Origin: an uncultured Pelagibacteraceae bacterium
GTDB lineage: Bacteria; Pseudomonadota; Alphaproteobacteria; Pelagibacterales; Pelagibacteraceae
Direction of reading: 5' to 3'
Assembly (NCBI GenBank): GCA_902607525.1
Contig: CACLKK010000004.1
Span: 1 to 44,835, forward strand
DNA length: 44,835 bases
This document shows positions 36,021 to 44,156 of the stretch, one piece after another. The notes below the pieces were generated by a model. That model did not search any database, was not told the origin of the DNA, and saw nothing but the letters and a program-made list of their open reading frames with translations. The position numbers and the translations under genes are program-made. Position 1 is the first letter of the stretch. Each line of letters opens with the position of its first letter.

Positions 36021-37307
36021 ATGGCTATAAAATATTTAAAAAAAGCAATTAAAACTCCATCATCTGACGATAATAAGACTAGAGCAACTGTTCAAAGCAT
36101 TCTTAATGATATCGAAAAAAGAAGAGAAGACAGTATTAAAGAAATTACAAAAAAATTTGATAAATATGAAGGTGAGATAATTGTTTCAAAAGAAAAGATA
36201 GAGGAAGCTACAAAAAAAGTTCATCAAAAAACAAAAGATGATGTTCAGTTTGCTTATGAAAGAATCAAAAAATTTGCAGAACTCCAACTTAAAAGTATGA
36301 ATAATGAATTTGAGGTCGAACTTTCAAAAGGATTATTTGCAGGTCAAAGACTTATACCAGTCAGTTCAGCAGGTTGTTATATACCAGGAGGACGATATGC
36401 ACATATTTCCTCCGCAACAATGGCTATAACTCCAGCTAAGGTTGCTGGAGTAAAAACTATAATTTGTGCAAGTCCACCAAAAGATAAGAATGGAGCTCAT
36501 CCAGGAATTATTTATGCAGCAAATCTTTGTGGGGCTGACATTATATTAAATTTAGGAGGCATAGCAGCTATAGGTTCAATGACCTATGGATGCTTTGGTA
36601 ATCCTCCAGTTGATTTTTTAGTTGGTGCTGGAAACCAATATGTATCTGAAGCTAAAAGAATAGTTTACGGACAAGTAGGAATAGATCAATTTGCAGGTCC
36701 TACTGAGATAGCAATTATTGCAGACAAATCTGCTGACAAAGAAATAGTTGCGGCAGATATAGTGGGCCAGGCAGAGCACGGTTACAATTCACCTGGATGG
36801 GTTTTTACTACAGATAAATCAGTTGCTGATTATGTAATGAAAAGAATCCCAGAACTAATTGCTGAATTACCTGAGGGTCCAAGATCAAGCGCTGAACCAG
36901 CATGGAGAGATTATGGGGAAGTAATTCTTTGTGATACTAATGAAGATATGGCACAGATTAGCGATCAGTATGCGGCTGAACACTTAGAGATTCATGCTGA
37001 AAAATTAGATTGGTGGTTAAAGAGATTAAAAAATTATGGATCTTTGTTTTTGGGTGAAGAAACAACAGTGGCTTATGGAGACAAATGTTCTGGACCTAAT
37101 CATATTTTACCAACCAAAGGAGGGGGAAGATATACTGGAGGTTTATCCGTTGGGAAATTTATTAAAACATTAACTTTCCAAAGGATGACCAAAGAGGCTA
37201 ATAAAATTGTTGGAGCTACTGCGGCTAGACTGGGTAGAGCGGAAGGAATGGAAGCTCACGCAAGAACAGGAGATATAAGATTACAAAAGTATGGCCATAC
37301 TAAATAA
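36021..37307 (+). CDS. hpsN: HisD-family dehydrogenase, sulfopropanediol 3-dehydrogenase-like (HpsN)
   Basis: This 428-residue protein belongs to the histidinol dehydrogenase family, with 'GCYIPGGRYAHISSATM', 'DQFAGPTEIAIIAD', 'DIVGQAEHG' and 'AEHLEIHAE'. In true HisD the region after the zinc site reads like 'AGPNHVLPTSGTARFSSPL'; here 'SGPNHILPTKGGGRYTGGLS' and 'GKFIKTLTFQRMT' match the paralogue HpsN, which oxidises (R)-2,3-dihydroxypropanesulfonate to (R)-sulfolactate with NAD. That product is the SuyAB substrate, and suyAB lie 9 kb away. No his genes are nearby. A misassigned HisD remains possible. Confidence 0.78.
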   Translation: MAIKYLKKAIKTPSSDDNKTRATVQSILNDIEKRREDSIKEITKKFDKYEGEIIVSKEKIEEATKKVHQKTKDDVQFAYERIKKFAELQLKSMNNEFEVELSKGLFAGQRLIPVSSAGCYIPGGRYAHISSATMAITPAKVAGVKTIICASPPKDKNGAHPGIIYAANLCGADIILNLGGIAAIGSMTYGCFGNPPVDFLVGAGNQYVSEAKRIVYGQVGIDQFAGPTEIAIIADKSADKEIVAADIVGQAEHGYNSPGWVFTTDKSVADYVMKRIPELIAELPEGPRSSAEPAWRDYGEVILCDTNEDMAQISDQYAAEHLEIHAEKLDWWLKRLKNYGSLFLGEETTVAYGDKCSGPNHILPTKGGGRYTGGLSVGKFIKTLTFQRMTKEANKIVGATAARLGRAEGMEAHARTGDIRLQKYGHTK

Positions 37308-37359
37308 ATATGTGGGCAAGGAAATTCAAGATGGATCTTGTAGTGCGCCAAAAATAGTT

Positions 37360-38274
37360 TTATTGATCTAAAGATACTACAGCAGCAGCTATTGAAGCCA
37401 ATCTAGCTTCAGCTTCATCTGATCGACTAGTAATAACGACTGGAGCTTTACCTCCAAGAACAACACCTGCTGCACATGCCCCCATAAAATAAATCATCAT
37501 TTTTACTAGAGCATTACCAGCTTCTACATTGGGAACTAACATAATATCTAAATTACCAGAAACATTATTTTTAATTTTTTTGATGGCAGCTGATTTTTTT
37601 GAGACTGAATTGTCAAAAGCTAAGGGGCCAAATACATCAGCATTAATATTTTCTTCTTTAGCACGTTTTGTAATTTTATCAGCATCAATTGAGCTGGGAA
37701 CACTTTCTAAAATTTCTTCAGTTGCAGATAATATAGCTACTTTAGGTTTAGAAATTCCAATTTTATTTGCAAAGTCCACCGCATTTTTAAGTATATGCAT
37801 TTTGACTTCTAATTTTGGTAGTACGTTAACAACTCCATCAGTAATAATTAATGGCTTATCATCAGTTCCTAAGGTCATATGCCAGACATGACTTAATCTT
37901 TTTTTTCCAATTAAATTTAAATCTCTTTTTAAAACAGCTTTCATCAAGATATCTGTATGAATATGTCCTTTAACTATAATTTTTACTTTTCCTTCGCTTG
38001 CTAGTTTTGCTGCTATAGGAGCCGTGTCATTTTCATTTTTTTCACTAATTAATTCGTATTTAGAGATATCCCAGCTTAGTTTTTCTGCATATTTTTTTAT
38101 TTCGATTTCGTTTCCTATAAATATAGGATTAATTAAATTATTTTTAACTGCTTTTTGCACAGATTCCATTGGAAAAATTTCTCCAGCATTGACAATGGCA
38201 GCATCGACCTTACCAACTTTTTTAGCTACATTAATAAGGTTATTTGGACATACAATTTTTTTATTTGATAACAT
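37360..38274 (-). CDS. pta: Phosphate acetyltransferase (Pta/phosphate acyltransferase family)
   Basis: This is a 304-residue phosphate acetyl/butyryl-transferase with no enoyl-hydratase extension. Motifs include 'VKGHIHTDILMKAVL', 'LSHVWHM', 'ILSATEEI', 'GPLAFDNSVS', 'DIMLVPNVEAGNAL' and 'SRSDEAEARLAS' at the C-terminus, the acyl-CoA/phosphate-binding region. It would convert the acetyl phosphate made by Xsc to acetyl-CoA, and pta genes commonly accompany xsc. A butyryl-type specificity cannot be excluded. It is divergent from the LysE gene with 29 bases between starts. Confidence 0.87.
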   Translation of the reverse strand: MLSNKKIVCPNNLINVAKKVGKVDAAIVNAGEIFPMESVQKAVKNNLINPIFIGNEIEIKKYAEKLSWDISKYELISEKNENDTAPIAAKLASEGKVKIIVKGHIHTDILMKAVLKRDLNLIGKKRLSHVWHMTLGTDDKPLIITDGVVNVLPKLEVKMHILKNAVDFANKIGISKPKVAILSATEEILESVPSSIDADKITKRAKEENINADVFGPLAFDNSVSKKSAAIKKIKNNVSGNLDIMLVPNVEAGNALVKMMIYFMGACAAGVVLGGKAPVVITSRSDEAEARLASIAAAVVSLDQ

Positions 38275-38303
38275 ACTTATTTATTTATGCTAATAAGTAA
38301 AAT

Positions 38304-38948
38304 ATGCAAGATATAAGTTTTGTTTTACTTGGATTTTTTACAGGATTAAGTTTAATTTTAGCCATTGGTGCACAAAATATATTTGTTATAGAGCAAGGTC
38401 TTAAAAAACAATATGTTATTTTAGTTTGTTTAATTTGTTCAATATCAGACCTGTTGTTAATTTTCTTTGGGATTTTTTTATTTGAATACTTTAGAAGCTT
38501 TTTTAATAATATCGTAGAGTTAATTTTCAACATATTGCTTTTAGCTTTTCTCGTTTACTTTGTAATTGGTAAAATAAGAATTAAATATGACAACTTAAAG
38601 ATTAATTTTGAAAATAGCACTATTTCATTAAAAAATACGGCAATTAAAACATTAGGTTTTACCTATTTAAACCCTCATGTTTATTCAGATACTGTTTTTT
38701 TTCTTGGAAATTTTTCTAAGAATTTTCTAATTACACAAAAGTATTATTTTGGTGTAGGGGCTGCAATTGCTTCTTTTTTGTTTTTTTTTAGTCTAGGTTT
38801 TTTGTCTAAATTTCTATCAAAATATTTAAAAAATCAAACGGCCTGGAAATTTATAAATCTATTTATTGTAGTTTTCATGAGTATTTTGGCTTTTTATGTT
38901 TTATTAGATATTATCCTTTTCCTCTCCATGGAATTGTTTTATCTATAA
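38304..38948 (+). CDS. LysE/ArgO family exporter
   Basis: This is a 214-residue membrane protein with about six helices. 'AIGAQNIFVIEQGLKKQ' in the first helices is the hallmark of LysE/ArgO basic amino acid exporters, and 'LGFTYLNPHVYSDTVFFLG' is the second conserved block with its NP motif. It probably exports a basic amino acid or related compound. Its 3' end overlaps the convergent ABC permease gene by 38 bases, so there is no room for a separate terminator. Confidence 0.88.
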   Translation: MQDISFVLLGFFTGLSLILAIGAQNIFVIEQGLKKQYVILVCLICSISDLLLIFFGIFLFEYFRSFFNNIVELIFNILLLAFLVYFVIGKIRIKYDNLKINFENSTISLKNTAIKTLGFTYLNPHVYSDTVFFLGNFSKNFLITQKYYFGVGAAIASFLFFFSLGFLSKFLSKYLKNQTAWKFINLFIVVFMSILAFYVLLDIILFLSMELFYL

Positions 38949-40797
38949 TTTTTCTAATCGTTAAATCAAATAGTAGTCCTAACATTCCCATTACGAATAT
39001 TGTGATCCAAATTACTTCATACTGCATATACTTTCGAGCTACATTTTCAACAAACCCAATACCAGTTGTTCCTGCCAAGAACTCAGCAGCTACTAGTGTT
39101 CCCCAACACATACCAACAGCAACTCTTATTCCTGTTAGTATTTCTGGTAGAGAGTTAGGAAATATAACCTCTCTAATGATTTGCCATCTAGAAGCTCCAA
39201 GTGAGTGAGCAGCATGAATTTTTGATAGTTGAGTTCCTGATGCACCTGCTCTTGCTGAAATAATCATAATCGAAAAAGAAACCATAAATAATAAGAAAAC
39301 TTTTCCAACGTTATCAATTCCAAAAACTGTTATTACTAATGGCGCCCAAGCAAGCGGAGGAACTGGTCTGTATAATTCAACCATGGGATCGAAAAATCCT
39401 TTAGCAAATCTATTTAATCCCATAAATAAACCTAAAGGAACACCAAGTATTATTCCAAGAGACAATCCTAAAAATACTCTTAAAAAAGAATCCCAAATGT
39501 GTCCTGTAGGAACTGGAATTTTGAAAGCTTCAAACTCACCAGTAACAATATCTAAAACTTTACTTTTGAAATTTGGATCAACTGTTCCATCTTGGTTATG
39601 TACTGGGTATTTACCTGGCATGATATCAGCTATCCAATCAGGAAGAATAAACCCAACAATTTTATTAACTCCCATCATTTCATACCAAAGCATAGGAATC
39701 ATTTTATATCCAACGCTTGGTTTCAACATCTCACCAAAAATTCTAAAAGTATCAGAAGGTTTTGGTAACCATCTACCAGGACCAGCTTCTGAACATTGAG
39801 GACCGCTTGCAACAATTGTTCCAGCTGGAAATAAAAGAATATCTATTGTTCTTAAATTTCCTTGTTCATTATTTTGAACTTTGTCAAAAGCTCTAATTGA
39901 ATTTTCTAATTCATCTAAAGTTTTGGGAGGAAAAATACTTGCGTACTCAATTCTACGTACAAGTTTTTTAATATCTTTTATATAATCTAATTCTAACCCA
40001 TCATCCAATCCATCCATGTATTCTTTAATTTCATTAAAAATTGCCTCTGCCTGTCTTAAGTACTCAGGGTTATGATTTCTCATTTCAAAAAATTCATCAC
40101 TAATAGAATTTAATTCTGCCGCCGCTGCATGGAATTTTAAACCTTTTTTACTTTCAGGTAGAGGAGGAACTTCCATACCAGTTGCACCCCATCCCAATTG
40201 TTTTTTTAAACCTTCGTTTATTTCATTTTCTTCTTCTTCACTCAAATTGGGATAATTATCTTTTGGAAAATCTTCTGTTAGTTGCTTTAATCTAATAGTT
40301 AATTCATTTATTATGTTTTGTGTTTCATCTTGTAAATATCTTTCATCAGTTAAAGATGGAATCATCAACTTGGTATTGCGAAGTATATTTATAAATATTT
40401 CTTTGTCTTGATTTTTTAAGTTTGGATCGTTTTGAATTAAAGTTATTTTATCTTCTATATTGATGTTTTCTCGTTTTATAATCGCAGTACTTTTATGCTG
40501 TCTTTCTACAATTGGAAAAAGATATTTTAAAGATAACAATGACTCGTTAACTTTAGCAACTTGACAAAGTTCATTTGCCGATTTTGGATAGAAAGATTTT
40601 GCTATATCCCATGAATAATAAAGCCATGATAGTAAAAGAAAACTAGATCCAACAACAACCCAATGAATTCCACCTTTAGCTCTTTCCGGATTTCCAAAAA
40701 CAGCATCACTTTTTTCTCTTTTAATTAATTTTCGTCCATAAAGAATGGCACCTACAACTGCAAAGATAGTAAAAAATGTAATAAATCCTGTAATCAT
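38911..40797 (-). CDS. tauC: Taurine-type ABC transporter permease with long N-terminal extension
   Basis: The C-terminal 200 or so residues are a BPD-type permease of the nitrate/sulfonate/taurine group: 'DSFLRVFLGLSLGIILGVPLG', the EAA loop 'AAHSLGASRWQIIREVIFPNSLPEI' and 'AVGMCWGTLVAAEFL'. Before it are about 400 extra residues: two transmembrane helices (about 2-22 and 46-64), a charged helical periplasmic region (about 70-310) and a linker. Ordinary TauC is about 275 residues. It is one base from the ATPase gene, downstream in the order tauA-tauB-tauC. Taurine as substrate is inferred from the aminotransferase and xsc context. Confidence 0.85.
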   Translation of the reverse strand: MITGFITFFTIFAVVGAILYGRKLIKREKSDAVFGNPERAKGGIHWVVVGSSFLLLSWLYYSWDIAKSFYPKSANELCQVAKVNESLLSLKYLFPIVERQHKSTAIIKRENINIEDKITLIQNDPNLKNQDKEIFINILRNTKLMIPSLTDERYLQDETQNIINELTIRLKQLTEDFPKDNYPNLSEEEENEINEGLKKQLGWGATGMEVPPLPESKKGLKFHAAAAELNSISDEFFEMRNHNPEYLRQAEAIFNEIKEYMDGLDDGLELDYIKDIKKLVRRIEYASIFPPKTLDELENSIRAFDKVQNNEQGNLRTIDILLFPAGTIVASGPQCSEAGPGRWLPKPSDTFRIFGEMLKPSVGYKMIPMLWYEMMGVNKIVGFILPDWIADIMPGKYPVHNQDGTVDPNFKSKVLDIVTGEFEAFKIPVPTGHIWDSFLRVFLGLSLGIILGVPLGLFMGLNRFAKGFFDPMVELYRPVPPLAWAPLVITVFGIDNVGKVFLLFMVSFSIMIISARAGASGTQLSKIHAAHSLGASRWQIIREVIFPNSLPEILTGIRVAVGMCWGTLVAAEFLAGTTGIGFVENVARKYMQYEVIWITIFVMGMLGLLFDLTIRKIIDKTIPWRGKG

Positions 40798-40798
40798 T

Positions 40799-41596
40799 TT
40801 ATATTTCTTTGCCCATTATTTCTTCTTCCATATTCCAGATCATTGATAAAATTTCTTCCCTTTTAGAAACAAACTCTTTATCGTTTTTAATTTTTCTTAA
40901 ATCTCCCTTTAAACCCATCGAAGCAAAAGGAAGTTTGTATTCCTTATGTATTCTTCCAGGTCTAGGAGCCATTACATACACTCGCTCACCTAGCAGCAAA
41001 GCTTCTTCAACAGAGTGTGTAATTAAAATAATTGTTTTCCCAGTTTCTTTCCAAATTTTTAAAACTAGGGACTGCATTTTTTCCCTAGTCAAAGCATCTA
41101 GAGCACCAAGAGGTTCGTCCATTAGAATTAAGTCAGGGTCGTTTATTAGACATCTTGCAAGCGCTACTCTTTGCTGCATACCTCCAGATAATTGATATGT
41201 CGGAGTATTGCCAAAACCTTTTAGTCCAACTATATCAAGCCATTCTTCAACTTTTTTTGCTGTTTTAATTGGATCTTCTTTCTTCATTCTTAAACCAAAA
41301 TTTACGTTTTGATTTACGGTTAACCATTCAAACAAAGCTCCTTGTTGAAAAACCATTCCTCTTTCAACTCCGGGACCATTAATTTCTTTATCACCTAAAG
41401 TAATACTTCCAGAAGTTGGTCGAAGAAAACCAGCGGCGATATTTAGTAAAGTTGTTTTTCCACAGCCAGAAGGACCAAGGACAGTTAAAAGTTCACCTTT
41501 TTTAAGAGAAAAAGTTATATCTTTAAGAGCATGAACATCTTCTCCTTTAAGGGATTTAAATATCATGTTTACTTTTTGAGAAATTAGGTTGCTCAT
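40799..41596 (-). CDS. tauB: Taurine-type ABC transporter ATPase
   Basis: This is a 265-residue ABC ATPase with Walker A 'GPSGCGKTT' (about 39-47), the Q-loop, signature 'LSGGMQQRVALAR', Walker B 'DLILMDEPLGALD' and the H-loop 'ILITHSVEEAL'. It is most like the nitrate/sulfonate/taurine (SsuB/TauB) subfamily. It sits between tauA and the permease gene, one base from the latter. An intercistronic terminator separates it from tauA, which probably lowers its expression relative to the binding protein. Confidence 0.93.
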   Translation of the reverse strand: MSNLISQKVNMIFKSLKGEDVHALKDITFSLKKGELLTVLGPSGCGKTTLLNIAAGFLRPTSGSITLGDKEINGPGVERGMVFQQGALFEWLTVNQNVNFGLRMKKEDPIKTAKKVEEWLDIVGLKGFGNTPTYQLSGGMQQRVALARCLINDPDLILMDEPLGALDALTREKMQSLVLKIWKETGKTIILITHSVEEALLLGERVYVMAPRPGRIHKEYKLPFASMGLKGDLRKIKNDKEFVSKREEILSMIWNMEEEIMGKEI

Positions 41597-41622
41597 AAAA
41601 ATAATATATTAAAGTTTTTATC

Positions 41623-41661
41623 AAAAAAATAGGCACCAATTTATTAAAATTGGCGCCTATT
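41623..41661 (-). terminator. Intercistronic terminator between tauA and tauB
   Basis: Read on the minus strand, a 15-bp stem (arms 41661-41647 and 41642-41628, one G-T pair) with a four-base loop is followed by seven T residues. It lies 23 bases after the tauA stop and ahead of tauB. On the plus strand the same pairing contains an A-C mismatch, so it is directional. Partial termination or 3'-end protection of the tauA message is likely. Confidence 0.85.
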
Positions 41662-41684
41662 ATTATTTTATATAACTCTTATAT

Positions 41685-42665
41685 TTACGGTAGGTACTTT
41701 GTAGTAACTACTTTAGAGTAATTTCTAAGAGCTGGGTTTTCCGCAGTAGCGAACATGTTGCCCATAACATCTAGATATTTCATAAGTATTCCACCTTTAT
41801 TCATATACTTAGATTTTATCGTAGCTGCATCTGGGAATCCAAAACCACCCATTTGTTTTTTTGTACCAGCAAGATCCATAGCTGCATCTTTAGCTATAAC
41901 ATTCATATTAGATTTGCCTGCTCTAAATTTAGCATTGTACTCATGAGTTATTTCTACAAATGTTCTAACCATTCCTGGGTTTTCTTTTAAGAATTTGTTA
42001 GTTACAGAAGTTATATCGATACCAGATATTCCAGCATCAGTAGCTTCTTTAACTGTTAACATTCTTGTTCCAGCTTTAAGCGCATTCTCGATAGATTTAC
42101 CACCGAATAAACATGCCATAGCAACGTCTCCGTTTTGAAGTGCAGCAGAACCGTCTTCAGGGTTCATGTCTACAACTGATACTTTACCAGCATCAGCTCC
42201 AATAACTTTCATTGTTTCTTTAAAAACATAGTCAGCCATTGTTCCTACAGGAACAGCAACTTTTTTACCTTCCAACTGAGCGGCATTTGCTTTTGTAATA
42301 CCTGATGCATTAGAAACTATACAAGTAGTATTACCCATTCCGTATGTAACGGCGATATCTACAAGTTTGATAGGTGCTTTTGCATTAACAGCATTTACAA
42401 ATGGCGTTAAACCTTGTGAGTAAGAGATATCAATATCTCCAGACAACATAGCTTCCGTCATCTCTCCACCTGTTGCAAAGTTTGTCCACTTCACAGGAAC
42501 TCCTAAAGCATCGTCAAAAACTTTTTTAACTTTAGCTTCTTGATTTGGAGTTGCCCATTCTAAGAAGAATGCTACTCTAACTTCATTTGCAGCCGACAAG
42601 GCTACTGACGTAGTTAAAATAAAAGCAGCTATACTTCCTAGCAATAAACTTATTATTTTTTTCAT
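41685..42665 (-). CDS. tauA: Taurine-type ABC transporter substrate-binding protein
   Basis: This is a 326-residue periplasmic binding protein with a signal peptide (about 1-25, ending 'ALSA'). It belongs to the TauA/SsuA/NMT1-like type II fold: 'EVRVAFFLEWATPNQ', 'GGEMTEAMLSGDIDISYSQGL', and 'GKKVAVPVGTMADY' are typical. A strong ribosome site AAGGGG lies five bases before the ATG. It is the first gene of the unit and followed by its own terminator, the usual sign of high binding-protein expression. It is divergent from the aminotransferase gene across 151 bases that hold both promoters; nothing else is visible there. Confidence 0.9.
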   Translation of the reverse strand: MKKIISLLLGSIAAFILTTSVALSAANEVRVAFFLEWATPNQEAKVKKVFDDALGVPVKWTNFATGGEMTEAMLSGDIDISYSQGLTPFVNAVNAKAPIKLVDIAVTYGMGNTTCIVSNASGITKANAAQLEGKKVAVPVGTMADYVFKETMKVIGADAGKVSVVDMNPEDGSAALQNGDVAMACLFGGKSIENALKAGTRMLTVKEATDAGISGIDITSVTNKFLKENPGMVRTFVEITHEYNAKFRAGKSNMNVIAKDAAMDLAGTKKQMGGFGFPDAATIKSKYMNKGGILMKYLDVMGNMFATAENPALRNYSKVVTTKYLP

Positions 42666-42816
42666 GTTTTCCCCTTAATAATTATTAAGTTAAGAGTGGT
42701 ATTAAAAATGAAAAGTTGAGATAAGTAAAATGAAATAAAATACTACCTAAGGTTGTACTATATAATTTTTTATTGGTAGTTTTGATCCAAATGATAGTCT
42801 ACAAACTTATAAAAAT

Positions 42817-44154
42817 ATGAGTTCGCCAGATACATCAAAAATTCCTAATTCTTTGCAAGAGCATTGGATGCCCTTTACATCCAATAAAGATTTTAAAGAA
42901 AATCCAAGATTAATAACTGAAGCCAAAGGTGTTTATTTAAAAAACCACCATGGAAAGACTATGATAGATGCAAGTTCAGGATTATTTTGTAATCCATTAG
43001 GTCATGGAAGAAAGGAAATTACTAATGCTGTAGCTAAACAATTAGAACAATTAGATTATGTTCAGCCCTTTCAACAAGGTTTTGGAGGATCTTTTGAATT
43101 AGCTAGAAGAATAGCAAAACACACACCAGGAAATTTAAATAGAATTTTTTATACTATATGTGGATCTACAGCTGTTGAGACTGCTATTAAAATTGTAATT
43201 GCGTATCATAAAGCAAGAGGTCAAGGACAAAGATTTCGTTTTGTAGGTAGAGAACGCGCATATCACGGAATGAATATAGGAGCTACATCAGTTGGAGGAA
43301 TGATAAATAACGTAAAAACTTTTGCTAGCGTTTTAATGCCAGGTGTTGTCCATATGAGGCATACTCATTTACCAGAACATAAATTTGTTAGAGGTCAACC
43401 AACGACAGGAGTAGAGATGGCAGAGGACCTAGAGCGTATATGTGTAAATTTTGGTTCTGAAAATATTGCAGCATGCATAGTCGAGCCAGTAGCAGGATCA
43501 ACAGGAACTTTAGTACCACCAAAAGGATATCTAAAACGTCTAAGAGAAATTTGCGACAAGCATGGAATAGTCTTAATTTTTGATGAAGTAATTACAGGCT
43601 GGGGAAGAATGGGTTCAGCCTTTGCTTCACAGGAGTTTGGAGTTACTCCTGACGTTATAACTATGGCAAAAGCTACTACAAATGGAGTTGTTCCAATGGG
43701 AGCGGTGGCAGTAAAAGAAGAAATTTATGATGCTGTAATGGATGCATCTCCAAAAGGGGCCGTAGAATTATTTCATGGTTATACCTATTCAGGAATTCCT
43801 ATTGCAGTTGCAGCTGCATTAGCCGTTCAGGATATTTTTGAAAAAGAAGATATTTTTAAAAAATCAAAAGAAATGTCCCCATATTTTTTAGATGGATTAT
43901 TTTCATTAAAAGATCTCAGCGGAGTAGATAATATCAGAGGCTATGGAATGATGGGTGGTGTTGACATGAAATTAAAAGAAAAACCTGGAAGAGCAGGGTA
44001 TGAATGCTTCAAGGCCTGTTATGAAGCTGGGGTAAATTTTAAAGCAACCGGAGACTGTTTAATTATTGCTCCACAATTTATTTGTGAAAAAAAACATATT
44101 GATGAAATAATTGAAAAATTAAGAACCGGTATTTCAAATTACATGAAAAAATAG
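42817..44154 (+). CDS. tpa: Class III aminotransferase, taurine:pyruvate type
   Basis: This 445-residue PLP enzyme would transfer the amino group of taurine to pyruvate, giving sulfoacetaldehyde and alanine. Class III features include 'DASSGLFCNPLGHGR', 'AYHGMNIGATSVGG', the cofactor aspartate in 'IFDEVITGWGRMG' and the PLP lysine in 'TMAKATTNGVVPMGAV'. 'HWMPFTSNKDFKENPR' at the N-terminus is shared with omega-amino-acid:pyruvate aminotransferases and Tpa. Alanine dehydrogenase follows by two bases and the taurine transporter is divergent, which favours Tpa. Other omega-amino acids (beta-alanine, GABA) are possible substrates. Confidence 0.85.
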   Translation: MSSPDTSKIPNSLQEHWMPFTSNKDFKENPRLITEAKGVYLKNHHGKTMIDASSGLFCNPLGHGRKEITNAVAKQLEQLDYVQPFQQGFGGSFELARRIAKHTPGNLNRIFYTICGSTAVETAIKIVIAYHKARGQGQRFRFVGRERAYHGMNIGATSVGGMINNVKTFASVLMPGVVHMRHTHLPEHKFVRGQPTTGVEMAEDLERICVNFGSENIAACIVEPVAGSTGTLVPPKGYLKRLREICDKHGIVLIFDEVITGWGRMGSAFASQEFGVTPDVITMAKATTNGVVPMGAVAVKEEIYDAVMDASPKGAVELFHGYTYSGIPIAVAAALAVQDIFEKEDIFKKSKEMSPYFLDGLFSLKDLSGVDNIRGYGMMGGVDMKLKEKPGRAGYECFKACYEAGVNFKATGDCLIIAPQFICEKKHIDEIIEKLRTGISNYMKK

Positions 44155-44156
44155 TC

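Noticed and set aside
37327-37340. Inverted repeat CAAGAT-GG-ATCTTG after the HpsN-like gene
   Set aside because: The loop is only two bases and no T tract follows, so it is a weak terminator candidate at best; it may be chance or an operator half.
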